This document shows, one piece after another, positions 38,065 to 46,711 of a stretch of 64,000 bases of DNA. The notes beneath the pieces are model-generated. The model was not told where the DNA came from and did not search any database. It saw only the letters and a program-made list of their open reading frames with translations. A program made the position numbers and the translations under genes. The stretch lies in assembly GCF_003143515.1 (NCBI RefSeq), contig NZ_CP029343.1, positions 248,001 to 312,000 of the forward strand. The letters run 5' to 3'. The stretch comes from Massilia oculi (GTDB lineage Bacteria > Pseudomonadota > Gammaproteobacteria > Burkholderiales > Burkholderiaceae_D). How positions within the stretch are numbered: position 1 is the stretch's first letter; each line of letters starts with the position of its first letter.

Positions 38065-39453
38065 TCAGCAAGCCGCGTGATTCACCGTCACCACGTGGAT
38101 CGCCAGACCGCCGAGCGAGGTCTCCTTGTACTTGACCTGCATGTCCGCCCCGGTCTGGCGCATGGTCTCGATCGCGCTGTCCAGGCTCACGAAATGGGTG
38201 CCGTCCCCTTTCAGCGCCAGCGAGGCGGCGGTGAGCGCCTTGATCGCGCCCATGCCGTTGCGTTCGATGCAGGGAATCTGCACCAGGCCGCCGATCGGGT
38301 CGCAGGTCATGCCCAGATGGTGCTCGATGCCGATCTCGGCCGCGTTTTCGATCTGTTCGTTCGTCCCGCCGAGCGCCGCCACCAGTCCGGCCGCCGCCAT
38401 CGCGCAGGCCACGCCGACTTCACCCTGGCAGCCGACCTCGGCACCCGAGATCGAGGCGTTCTTCTTGCACAGCATGCCGATCGCGCTCGATGCCAGCAGG
38501 AAATCGCGTACGCCGCGCTGCGGATCGATCGGCCGGCAATCCTCGGCGTAGTAGCGCAGCACCGCCGGGATGATGCCGGCCGCGCCATTGGTCGGCGCGG
38601 TGACGACCCGGCCGCCGGCCGCGTTTTCTTCGTTGACGGCCATCGCGTACAGGCTCACCTGCTGCACCGCGTCATGCGGCAAGGCGTTCAGCGGTTGCTG
38701 TTGCGCTTGCTGGGCCTGCTTCCACAGGCCGGCGGCGCGGCGGCGCACGTCCAGGCCACCCGGCAGACGGCCCTCGGTCACCAGGCCGTGGCAGATACAC
38801 TCGCGCATCACGCGCCAGATAGTGTCCAGGCCCGCGTCCAGTTCTGCGTTGCCGATGCGCGCGCACTCGTTGGCGCGCAGCATGTGCGTAATGCTCAGGC
38901 CATGACGGCGGCCATGCTCGAGCAACTGGGCCATCGTGTCGAATGGGTACGGGACCGGCGCCGCTGGCGTCTCGGCCGCGCGCGCCTGGCTTTCGCCGGC
39001 CGCGGTGATGAAGCCGCCGCCGACCGAATAATAGACGCGCTCGATGATGCTGCCGTCCTGCAGATGGAGCACGAAGCGCATGCCGTTCGGGTGCTCCGGC
39101 AGGGTCGACGCCTTGTGCCAGACCAGGTTGGTCTTTGCGCTGAACGGTACCGGCTTCGTGCCCAGCAGGTGCAGCACGCCGTCGAATTCCGCCTCCGCCA
39201 GCTTGTCCTCGACCGCGCCCGGGTCGACGTCCTGCGGGGTCTCGCCCATCAGGCCGAGGATCACGGCCTTGTCGGTTGCGTGGCCGACGCCGGTCAGCGC
39301 CAGCGAGCCATACAGGTGGGCTTCGACGCCAACCGCCTGTTCCAGCATCCCGCTCTCGAGCAGGAAGCGGCGCGCCGCCACCATCGGGCCCACGGTATGG
39401 GAACTCGACGGGCCGATGCCGATCTTGAATAAATCAAAAACGCTCATGTCCAT
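38065..39453 (-). CDS. sdaA: L-serine ammonia-lyase, iron-sulfur dependent (single chain)
   Basis: A 462-residue enzyme that deaminates L-serine to pyruvate. The N-terminal half begins SVFDLFKIGIGPSSSHTVGP, the signature of the family. The C-terminal catalytic half has the cluster cysteines in region NASISGAEVGCQGEVGVACAMAA and the later MTCDPIGGLVQIPCIERNGMGA. Alternative starts at 39453 and 39447 cannot be separated with certainty. It lies next to the threonine-degradation genes, consistent with a serine/glycine/threonine catabolic neighbourhood. Confidence 0.95.
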   Translation of the reverse strand: MDMSVFDLFKIGIGPSSSHTVGPMVAARRFLLESGMLEQAVGVEAHLYGSLALTGVGHATDKAVILGLMGETPQDVDPGAVEDKLAEAEFDGVLHLLGTKPVPFSAKTNLVWHKASTLPEHPNGMRFVLHLQDGSIIERVYYSVGGGFITAAGESQARAAETPAAPVPYPFDTMAQLLEHGRRHGLSITHMLRANECARIGNAELDAGLDTIWRVMRECICHGLVTEGRLPGGLDVRRRAAGLWKQAQQAQQQPLNALPHDAVQQVSLYAMAVNEENAAGGRVVTAPTNGAAGIIPAVLRYYAEDCRPIDPQRGVRDFLLASSAIGMLCKKNASISGAEVGCQGEVGVACAMAAAGLVAALGGTNEQIENAAEIGIEHHLGMTCDPIGGLVQIPCIERNGMGAIKALTAASLALKGDGTHFVSLDSAIETMRQTGADMQVKYKETSLGGLAIHVVTVNHAAC

Positions 39454-39542
39454 GCTTGTCTCGCTGTGTCAGTTCTTATTATGCAAATCGGCCTGGCGCG
39501 TCCAAGCGCCAGGCCGTTGAAGGTTCCGGTGTCGTGGCCGGC

Positions 39543-40505
39543 TTATGCCGCCACGCCCAGGCCGACGTCGATATTCTTCAGCATCGAATCGACCATCTCG
39601 TCGACCTTGATGCGCGATTTCCAGCCCCAGTCGGCGGTGGCGCGGCTGTCGTCGAGACTCCTGGGCCAGGAGTCGGCGATCTGCTGGCGGCTGTCCGGCT
39701 TGTAGTCGATGCGGAAAGCAGGCAGCGCCTTCGAGATCGCGGCGGCCAGTTCGCGCGGATTGAACGACACGCCCGCCACGTTGTACGACGAACGGATCGC
39801 GACCTGTTCGCTCGGGGCTTCCATCAGCTCGATGGTGGCGCGGATCGCGTCCGGCATGTAGATCATCGGCAGCGTCGTTTCCGGACCCAGGAAGCATTCA
39901 TAGGTCTCGCCGCGCAGGGCCGCGTGGAAGATCGCGATGGCGTAGTCGGTGGTTCCTCCACCCGGAGGCGATTTATACGAGATGATGCCCGGATAGCGGA
40001 TGCTGCGCACGTCGACGCCATACTTGCTGTGATAGTACTCGCACAGGCGCTCGCCGGCCAGCTTGCTGATGCCGTAGATCGTGGTCGGGTCCATGATCGT
40101 GAACTGCGGCGTGTTCTCGCTCGGGGTGGTCGGGCCGAAGGCGGCGATCGACGACGGCCAGAACACCTTCAATGGCTTGCCGCCTTCCTTGCGTTCGCGC
40201 GCGATCTCGAGGATGTTGAGCAGGCCGTCCATGTTCAGGCTCCAGGCCTTCAGCGGGGCCTTCTCGCCGGTGGCCGACAGCATGGCGGCCAGCTGGTAGA
40301 CCTGGGTGATGCCTTCATCCGCCACCAGGCGCGCGAGGCTGTCCTTGTCCAGCACATTGAGCACGGTATAGCGTGCGGCGCCGTACAGGTTCTTGTCGCC
40401 GATGTCCGAGGCGATCACGTTCTGCGCGCCGTGCTTGTCGGCCAGTGCGCTGACCAGTTCACTGCCGATCTGGCCATTGGCGCCGATGATGAGGATGCGT
40501 TCCAT
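39543..40505 (-). CDS. tdh: L-threonine 3-dehydrogenase, short-chain (SDR) type
   Basis: A 320-residue NAD-dependent extended SDR enzyme. The Rossmann motif GANGQIGSEL is at 8-17 and the catalytic Tyr-x3-Lys is in TTIYGISKLAGE near residue 143. The sequence matches the UDP-galactose-epimerase-like threonine dehydrogenase (TDH) family rather than the zinc-dependent medium-chain TDH. It oxidises threonine to 2-amino-3-ketobutyrate, which the product of the upstream kbl (27 bp away) cleaves with CoA to glycine and acetyl-CoA. Confidence 0.9.
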   Translation of the reverse strand: MERILIIGANGQIGSELVSALADKHGAQNVIASDIGDKNLYGAARYTVLNVLDKDSLARLVADEGITQVYQLAAMLSATGEKAPLKAWSLNMDGLLNILEIARERKEGGKPLKVFWPSSIAAFGPTTPSENTPQFTIMDPTTIYGISKLAGERLCEYYHSKYGVDVRSIRYPGIISYKSPPGGGTTDYAIAIFHAALRGETYECFLGPETTLPMIYMPDAIRATIELMEAPSEQVAIRSSYNVAGVSFNPRELAAAISKALPAFRIDYKPDSRQQIADSWPRSLDDSRATADWGWKSRIKVDEMVDSMLKNIDVGLGVAA

Positions 40506-40532
40506 GCTGTCGATTCCTTGCTGCGATGTAGT

Positions 40533-41735
40533 TTAGTTCTTGATGATGCCCAGCTCTTTGCCGGCTTGTTCGAAGGCCTTCAGCACGGTGTCGAGCTGCT
40601 CGCGGGTGTGGGCGCTTGAGATTTGCACGCGCACGCGCGCCTGGCCCATCGGCACCACCGGGTAGAAGAAGCCCGACAGCAGCACGCCCAGTTCGAACAT
40701 GCGCGCCGCGAATTTCTGCGCGACCGGCGCCTCGAACAGCATCACCGGCACCACCGGATGGGTGCCCGGCTTGATGGTGAAGCCGATGCGCTCGATCTCC
40801 TTGCGGAAGTAGGCGGTGTTTTCGTGCAGGCGGTCGCGCAGCTCGGTCGACCTGGAGATGCGCTCCAGCACCGCCAGCGAGGCGCCGGCGATCATCGGCG
40901 CCAGCGTGTTGGAGAACAGGTAGGGACGCGACTTCTGGCGCAGCGTCTCGATCACTTCTTTCTTGCCGGAGGTAAAACCGCCCATCGCGCCGCCCAGGGC
41001 CTTGCCCAGGGTGCCGGTGATGATGTCGATCTTGCCGATCACGCCGCAATGCTCATGGGTACCGCGACCGGTCGCGCCCATGAAGCCGGAGGCATGCGAT
41101 TCGTCGATCATGGTCAGGGCTCCATACTTTTCGGCCAGTTCGACGATCTTGTCGAGCTGGGCGATCGTGCCGTCCATCGAGAACACGCCGTCGGTGACGA
41201 TGATCTTGTGGCGCTTGCCGGCGTCACGGGCCGCGATCAGCTGCTTCTCGAGATCGGCCATGTCGTTGTTGGCATAGCGGTAGCGCGCTGCCTTGCACAG
41301 GCGCACGCCGTCGATGATCGAGGCGTGGTTCAGGGCGTCCGAGATGATGGCGTCGTTCTCGTCGAACAGCGGTTCGAACACGCCGCCATTGGCGTCGAAG
41401 GCGGCCGCGTACAGGATGGTGTCTTCGGTGCCCAGGAACTTCGACAGCGCCTGCTCCAGCTCCTTGTGCACGGTCTGGGTGCCGCAGATGAAGCGCACCG
41501 ACGACAGACCATAACCGTACTTCTCGAGGGCGGCGGCGGCTGCCTTCTGGGTCTCGACGTCGCCCGACAGGCCCAGGTAGTTATTGGCGCACATATTGAT
41601 CAGGGCACGGCCATCCTGCGCCACCACTTCGGCGCCCTGGCGCGAGGCCAGCACGCGCTCGGGCTTGAACAGTCCCTCATCCTTCAAGGTCGCGAGTTTC
41701 TGCTGCAGGCTGCTATAAAACGCTTGATCGCTCAT
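40533..41735 (-). CDS. kbl: Glycine C-acetyltransferase (2-amino-3-ketobutyrate CoA ligase)
   Basis: A 400-residue PLP enzyme of the alpha-oxoamine synthase family. It has NMCANNYLGLSGD near residue 48, the DESHASGFMGATGRG motif, and the PLP lysine in DIITGTLGKALGGAMGG near residue 243. It cleaves 2-amino-3-ketobutyrate to glycine and acetyl-CoA. It is first in a kbl-tdh operon and divergent from an XRE-cupin regulator. Confidence 0.96.
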   Translation of the reverse strand: MSDQAFYSSLQQKLATLKDEGLFKPERVLASRQGAEVVAQDGRALINMCANNYLGLSGDVETQKAAAAALEKYGYGLSSVRFICGTQTVHKELEQALSKFLGTEDTILYAAAFDANGGVFEPLFDENDAIISDALNHASIIDGVRLCKAARYRYANNDMADLEKQLIAARDAGKRHKIIVTDGVFSMDGTIAQLDKIVELAEKYGALTMIDESHASGFMGATGRGTHEHCGVIGKIDIITGTLGKALGGAMGGFTSGKKEVIETLRQKSRPYLFSNTLAPMIAGASLAVLERISRSTELRDRLHENTAYFRKEIERIGFTIKPGTHPVVPVMLFEAPVAQKFAARMFELGVLLSGFFYPVVPMGQARVRVQISSAHTREQLDTVLKAFEQAGKELGIIKN

Positions 41736-41830
41736 GGTGTTCCCCTGTTCCCTGTGATCTGGGCAGACCGGCGGCTTGACCGGCGGTCGGCGGATGTTGT
41801 ACCGTTGGCTCGTTCGATGTAGAGAACTGG

Positions 41831-41865
41831 TTCGCTATCTCGAACAGAAATTCAATATATTGAAT
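41831..41865. promoter_or_regulatory. Candidate operators between kbl and the XRE-cupin regulator
   Basis: A perfect 16-bp palindrome, ATTCAATATATTGAAT (41850-41865), and a second inverted repeat TTCG-N6-CGAA (41831-41844) lie in the 222-bp divergent gap, about 95-130 bp from either start. They are plausible binding sites for the XRE-cupin protein. Confidence 0.5.
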
Positions 41866-41957
41866 ATTACGCCCAGCCAATGAACTTGGCAAGCAGCTTC
41901 CAATATACTTATAAGCAATTCGCATTAGGCAATACGCAAACAGGCGCCCAACGGAAA

Positions 41958-42533
41958 ATGAGTACCACTCTAACAAACAATGCCCCGCCAGAAGTTGGCG
42001 CTACGCTACAACGCCTGCGGCTGGCGCGCGGCCTGACGCTGGAAGACCTGTCGCGCATCGCCGGGGTGTCGAAATCGATGCTGTCCCAGATCGAGCGCGA
42101 GAAGGCCAATCCCACCATCGCCATCACCTGGCGCCTGGCCAATGCGCTGGGTGTGCAGATCGGCGAGCTGCTGTCGTCCGAGGTGCGCACGGCGGACCTG
42201 ATCCGGGTGGTCGACGCCCACGAGATCCCCACCCTGCCCGGCGCCCATGCCGGCTATTCCCTGCGCATCCTGGGGCCGATGGACCTGGCCGGCAAGTATG
42301 AATGGTATGAGCTGATCCTGGCGCCTGGGGGAGAGCTGGCCTCGCAGGCGCACGATCCGGGGACCGGCGAACACCTGACGGTAATTACCGGCACGGTCGA
42401 GCTGGAGGTGGGGAACGAGAAGAAGAAGGTGCGGCACGGGGCGACGGCGCGGTATCCGGCCGATCAGAACCACGTGATACGCAATACGGGCAAGACCGAG
42501 GCGAAGGCGGTGTTGGTGGTGGTCCACCGCTAA
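41958..42533 (+). CDS. XRE-cupin transcriptional regulator, likely of threonine catabolism
   Basis: A 191-residue two-domain regulator. The N-terminal HTH_3 (about 14-70) contains LEDLSRIAGVSKSMLSQIEREKANPTIAI. The C-terminal cupin domain (about 105-185) has EHLTVITGTVELEVGN and ARYPADQNHVIRNTG. Such proteins bind a small effector in the cupin barrel. The ATG at 41958 has ACGGAAA upstream; longer in-frame starts add residues outside the family. It is divergent from kbl-tdh, so control of threonine degradation is the natural inference. Confidence 0.87.
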   Translation: MSTTLTNNAPPEVGATLQRLRLARGLTLEDLSRIAGVSKSMLSQIEREKANPTIAITWRLANALGVQIGELLSSEVRTADLIRVVDAHEIPTLPGAHAGYSLRILGPMDLAGKYEWYELILAPGGELASQAHDPGTGEHLTVITGTVELEVGNEKKKVRHGATARYPADQNHVIRNTGKTEAKAVLVVVHR

Positions 42534-42550
42534 GCCTGGGCATCAGGCAT

Positions 42551-42583
42551 GAAAGGCAACGGCCTGACGGCCGTTGCCTTGTT
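42551..42583. terminator. Terminator between the XRE-cupin gene and prolyl oligopeptidase gene
   Basis: GGCAACGGCC pairs with GGCCGTTGCC around a TGAC loop, followed by TTGTT on the plus strand and TTTC on the minus strand. A second perfect hairpin (TTCACCCGGCGC with its complement, 42582-42606) follows directly, so the two convergent genes are separated by two stacked hairpins. Confidence 0.75.
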
Positions 42584-42615
42584 CACCCGGCGCCGCGCCG
42601 GGTGAACGTCCATGC

Positions 42616-44784
42616 CTAGTGCGCGCCGCCGACAGCCTTGGTCGCATCCTGCATCTGCAGTTCGCGCGACAGGAAGCCCCAGCGATCGGCGACTTCCTCG
42701 ATCTGCTTGCTGGTCGGCTTGCCGGCCCCATGGCCCGCCTTGGTGTCGATGCGGATCAGGATCGGCGCGGATCCGGCCTGGGCGGCCTGGGCCGCGGCGG
42801 CATACTTGAAGCTGTGCGCCGGCACCACGCGGTCGTCGTGGTCGGCCGTGGTGACCATGGTGGCCGGATAGCAGGTGCCCGCCTTTAGGTTATGCAGCGG
42901 CGAGTACTTGACCAGGGCCTTGAACTCGTCAGGATTCTCCGACGAGCCATAATCTGAAGTCCAGGCCCAGCCGATGGTGAACTTGTGGAAGCGCAGCATG
43001 TCCATCACGCCCACGCTCGGGATCGCCGCCGCGAACAGATCCGGGCGCTGCGTGGTGGCCGCGCCGACCAGCAGGCCGCCGTTGCTGCCGCCGCCGATCG
43101 CCAGTTTCTTCGGCGAGGTGACCTTGTTCGCGATCAGCCATTCGGCTGCCCCGATGAAGTCGTCGAACACGTTCTGCTTTTGCAGCTTGGTGCCGGCCTG
43201 GTGCCAGGCTTCGCCATATTCTCCGCCGCCGCGCAGGTTGGCCAGCACATAGACGCCCCCCATTTCCATCCAGGCCAGGTTGGCCGGCGAGAAGCTCGGG
43301 GTCAGCGAGATATTGAAACCGCCATAGCCGTACAGATAGGTCGGGTTCGAGCCGTCCAGCTTGAGCCCCTTCTTCGACACGATGAACATCGGCACCCTGG
43401 TGCCGTCGCGGCTCGTGTAGAACTGCTGGCGGGTTTCGTAGTCGGCCGGGTTGAAGGCGACCTTCGGCTGGCGGAACACGGTGCTCTCGCCGTTCTTGAG
43501 GTTCAGGCGGTAGATGGTGGTCGGGTTGGTAAAGCTGGCGAACGAATAGAAGGTCTCGGTGTCGTTGCGCTTGCCCGACAGGCCGCCGACGGTGCCGATG
43601 CCCGGCAGCGCGATCTCGCGCACCGGCTTGCCTTCGAGCGACACCACGCGCACGACGCTTTTCGCATCCTTCAGGTATTCGAGCACGAGCTGGTTGTCGA
43701 TGATGTCGGCGCCGGCCAGCGTGTCGGCGCTCTCGGCGACGATCTCTTTCCAGTTGTTCTCGGAAGGCTTGCTCACGTCGATGGCGATGATGCGCTTCTT
43801 GGGCGCATTGCGGTCGGTGCTGAAGTAGAACACGGTGCCGACGTTGTCGATGAAGTCGTAGCCGGCATCGAAGTTGTCGATCAGGTCGACCACCTTGGCA
43901 TCGGGCTTGGACAGGTCCTTGTACGAGACGCGGTACTTCGGCGCGGTGCCCTTGGTGGTGGTGATGATCAGGTAACGGCCGTCGTCGGTGGTCTGGCCGC
44001 CGAAGCCCCATTCCTTCTGGTCGGCGCGGTCGTAGACCAGGGTGTCGGCGCTTTGCGGCGTGCCGATGCGGTGGTAGTACAGCTTCTGGAAGTAGTTGAC
44101 GTCGGCCAGCTTGGTCGCTTCTTTCGGCTCGTCGTAGCGGCTGTAGAAGAAGCCCTTGCCATCCTTGGTCCAGGCGGTGCTCGAGAACTTGACCCACTTG
44201 ATGTGGTCTGCCAGGTCCTTGCCGGTGTCGATATCGCGCACCTTGATCTCGTTCCAGTCGGAGCCCGAGGCCGCGATGCTGTAGGCCAGCAGCTTGCCGT
44301 CGGGGCTGACCTCGGCGCCGGCCAGGGCGACGGTACCGTCAGCGGCCAGGGTGTTCGGGTCGAGCAGCATGCGCGGCTGGTCGTTCAGGTTCTTGAGCGT
44401 GTACAGCACGGCCTGGTTCTGCAAGCCGTCATTGCGCGTGTAGAAGTAGCGGCCGCCTTCCTTGCCCGGCACGCTGTAGCGCTCGTAATTCCAGAGCTGG
44501 GTGAGCCGCTGACGGATCGCCTCGCGCTGCGGGATCTGCGCCAGGTAGGCTTGGGTGACCTTGTTCTGCGCATCGACCCAGGATTTGGTCTCAGCGCTAT
44601 TGGCGTCCTCGAGCCAGCGATAGGGGTCTGCCACCACGGTGCCGTGGTAGTTGTCGGTCTGGTCGACTTTCTTCGACACGGGATAGGTCAGCGAAGGGCC
44701 GGCCGGCGAGCAGCTCTGCCCCATCGCTGGCGCGGCGAAAGCAGCGGCCAGGACGGCGGCGAGCGTGGCGAGTCTCATGTGCAT
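42616..44784 (-). CDS. Secreted prolyl oligopeptidase (S9A family)
   Basis: A 722-residue serine peptidase cleaving short peptides after proline. A signal peptide covers about 1-22 (ending FAAPAMGQ). The seven-bladed propeller domain (about 100-440) begins after DPYRWLEDANSAETKSWVDAQN. The catalytic domain has Ser in GGGSNGGLLVGA near residue 565, the Asp in TTADHDDRVVPAHSFKY near residue 650, and the His in KAGHGAGKP near 687. The ATG at 44784 has GGAGAA 4-8 bp upstream. It stands as a single gene. Confidence 0.95.
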   Translation of the reverse strand: MHMRLATLAAVLAAAFAAPAMGQSCSPAGPSLTYPVSKKVDQTDNYHGTVVADPYRWLEDANSAETKSWVDAQNKVTQAYLAQIPQREAIRQRLTQLWNYERYSVPGKEGGRYFYTRNDGLQNQAVLYTLKNLNDQPRMLLDPNTLAADGTVALAGAEVSPDGKLLAYSIAASGSDWNEIKVRDIDTGKDLADHIKWVKFSSTAWTKDGKGFFYSRYDEPKEATKLADVNYFQKLYYHRIGTPQSADTLVYDRADQKEWGFGGQTTDDGRYLIITTTKGTAPKYRVSYKDLSKPDAKVVDLIDNFDAGYDFIDNVGTVFYFSTDRNAPKKRIIAIDVSKPSENNWKEIVAESADTLAGADIIDNQLVLEYLKDAKSVVRVVSLEGKPVREIALPGIGTVGGLSGKRNDTETFYSFASFTNPTTIYRLNLKNGESTVFRQPKVAFNPADYETRQQFYTSRDGTRVPMFIVSKKGLKLDGSNPTYLYGYGGFNISLTPSFSPANLAWMEMGGVYVLANLRGGGEYGEAWHQAGTKLQKQNVFDDFIGAAEWLIANKVTSPKKLAIGGGSNGGLLVGAATTQRPDLFAAAIPSVGVMDMLRFHKFTIGWAWTSDYGSSENPDEFKALVKYSPLHNLKAGTCYPATMVTTADHDDRVVPAHSFKYAAAAQAAQAGSAPILIRIDTKAGHGAGKPTSKQIEEVADRWGFLSRELQMQDATKAVGGAH

Positions 44785-44997
44785 ATTCTTCTCCGGCTGT
44801 TGGATGATGGAGTGGGCTTGTGGCCGCAGGGCATCATAGCGCGAAATGACAGGCTTGAATATGGCGCGGCCGCCCGCTACGCCGCTGGCGGCCGGACCCG
44901 TATTGACACATCATGTGACACGCATGCCGGGATGCGGCGGGCCCACGTTGAAATCTGGCAGGACGCCAGCGCAAGGCCTCCCGACACAAGAACAGGC

Positions 44998-46422
44998 TCA
45001 TGCGCCGGTACGCCCCAGCAGCCGGCGTGGACTCGTCTTCGACGCCAGCCAGCGCTCCACGAGGCTCCGCGCCCGGCTCCGTTCGGCCGGGCTCAACAGC
45101 GCGGTATAGTCGTTGGCCGCCGTGCTGGCGGCCAGCGCGACGTCGGCCGGCGCGGCCTTGTCGAGGCCGCGGCCCTGGCGCGCCAGCCAGGCCCACATGC
45201 AGGCGCGCACCGGGTTCCTGGCGACGCCGCGCCCGGCGGCGTACAGCCCGCCCAGGTTGTGCTGGGCCGGCGCGTGGTCTTGCCGGGCCGCGAGGCGGTA
45301 CCAGTGGGCGGCCAGCATGTCGTCGCGCGGCACGCCTTCTCCGCAGGCATACATGGCGCCGAGATTGTTCTGGGCACCGGGGTCGCCCTGCTGGGCGGCG
45401 CGCCGGTACCAGACGGCGGCCTGGGCCGGATCGCGCGGCACGCCCTGGCCCCTGGCGTAGAGCAGGCCCAGCGCGAACTGGGCATTGGCGGCGCCACCCT
45501 CGGCGGCCTGCAGGTAGAACTCCAGGGCGCGCGCCGGATCGCGCTGCACGCCGCAACCGCCGGCCAGCATGCGCGCCACCCGGTACTGGGCCTGCACATG
45601 GCCCTGGGCGGCGGCCTGCGTATAGCAGCGCAGCGCGCGTGCGCTGTCGCGCGCCATGCCGCCGCCGGACAGCAGGCCGCCCAGCACGTACAGCGCTTCG
45701 CGCTCGCCGCCGGCCGCCGCGCGTTCGAGCCACTGGATGGCCAGCGCCGGGTCGGCACTGGCGCCGCGGCCTTCGGCATAGGCCAGGCCGAGCTGGCGCT
45801 GGGCGCTGGGGTCGCCCGCCCCGGCCGCGTGGCGGAACCAGTACAGGGCCTGGCCGGGACTGGGCGCCACGCCCTGCCCGCGCGCATACATCTGCGCCAG
45901 CTGCACCTGCGCCGGCACGTGGCCCTGCATCGCGGCCTTGCGGAACCAGGCCATCGCCAACGGGTGGCTGACGTTGACCCCCAGGCCGTGCAGATAGCCT
46001 TGCGCGAGCTGGGTCTGGGCGCGCGCCATGCCTTGTTCGGCGGCCCGGTAGAACCAGCCGATCGCCGCCTGGTGCGAGTGGGGCACGCCGCGGCCCTTGC
46101 GGTACAGGAGACCGAGATTGTGCTGGGCCGAGCGGTCGCCCTGCTCGGCGGCGCAGCGGAACCAGTGGGCCGCGCGCGCGTGGTCGCGGCACACGCCGCG
46201 GCCGTTGTAGTACATGGCGCCCAGGTGGTTCTGGGCATAGGCCAGCCGCTGCTGGGCGGCGCGCGCCATCCACGCCGCCGCTTTCGCCTCGTCGCGCGCG
46301 ACGCCGTCGCCCCGCAGGTACAGCTGGGCCAGGTTGAACTGGGCGTAGGGATTGCCGCCGCTGGCGGCGCGGTGGAACCACTCGTAGGTGGCGGTGCCCT
46401 GTCGGGCGGCATCCTCGCTCAT
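44998..46422 (-). CDS. Sel1-like repeat protein (11 repeats)
   Basis: A 474-residue protein consisting of eleven consecutive Sel1-type repeats of about 36 residues (pattern AQ-x-LG-x-Y-x-G-x-GV-x-RD-x-x-A-x-W-x-AA-x-QG), covering residues about 22-415. A C-terminal tail contains NDYTALLSPAERSRARSLVERWLA. There is no signal peptide or membrane segment. Sel1 repeats form protein-interaction solenoids. No partner is suggested by the neighbours. The GAGAGGA ribosome binding site is well placed. The start is 26 bp from a palindromic repeat. Confidence 0.9.
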   Translation of the reverse strand: MSEDAARQGTATYEWFHRAASGGNPYAQFNLAQLYLRGDGVARDEAKAAAWMARAAQQRLAYAQNHLGAMYYNGRGVCRDHARAAHWFRCAAEQGDRSAQHNLGLLYRKGRGVPHSHQAAIGWFYRAAEQGMARAQTQLAQGYLHGLGVNVSHPLAMAWFRKAAMQGHVPAQVQLAQMYARGQGVAPSPGQALYWFRHAAGAGDPSAQRQLGLAYAEGRGASADPALAIQWLERAAAGGEREALYVLGGLLSGGGMARDSARALRCYTQAAAQGHVQAQYRVARMLAGGCGVQRDPARALEFYLQAAEGGAANAQFALGLLYARGQGVPRDPAQAAVWYRRAAQQGDPGAQNNLGAMYACGEGVPRDDMLAAHWYRLAARQDHAPAQHNLGGLYAAGRGVARNPVRACMWAWLARQGRGLDKAAPADVALAASTAANDYTALLSPAERSRARSLVERWLASKTSPRRLLGRTGA

Positions 46423-46448
46423 CGAAATCCTCTCGGCGGTCGCTGTGA

Positions 46449-46604
46449 GAGCCTATCCCAGTAGGTGGGGGGAAGCTCATGGTGATGCATGGCGGGCGTG
46501 AGCAAGGCGCGAGGAGGCCGCATGGCGAGCCATGCAACGACGAGCAACGCAGCTCAAGCCTGCCAGGCGCGCCAGGAGCGACTCCCACCTACTGGGATAG
46601 GCTC
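46449..46604. repeat. Interspersed palindromic repeat, long copy B (156 bp)
   Basis: Perfect 21-bp terminal inverted repeats, beginning GAGCCTATCCCAGTAGGTGG, enclose about 114 bp with an internal ATGGC/GCCAT palindrome. It is the full-length relative of the 110-bp copy at 8249-8358, in opposite orientation. It lies between the exonuclease gene and the Sel1 gene. No target-site duplication is evident. Confidence 0.88.
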
Positions 46605-46711
46605 TTAATCCCGTTGTTAAAATTTTAAGGATAGCGAGGGATTGGGGATTTGCGACCGCACAATCGATTGACCAGCGGCGCAAGCGCGCCGCCACGGTTG
46701 GCGCAGAAGCC

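Noticed and set aside
44906..44922. Near-palindrome TGACACAT-C-ATGTGACA resembling a CRP/FNR-type site
   Set aside because: It carries a mismatch and is about 120 bp or more from the nearest start it could control, with no matching promoter; too weak to call.
42985..46464. A 1159-codon plus-strand frame across the prolyl oligopeptidase and Sel1 genes
   Set aside because: Spans two well-supported minus-strand genes and the gap between them; composition is typical of an antisense frame.
46449..46604. Palindromic element as an intrinsic terminator or a small RNA
   Set aside because: There is no T-run after the stem, and the element recurs elsewhere at 8249-8358, so a dispersed repeat is the simpler explanation.
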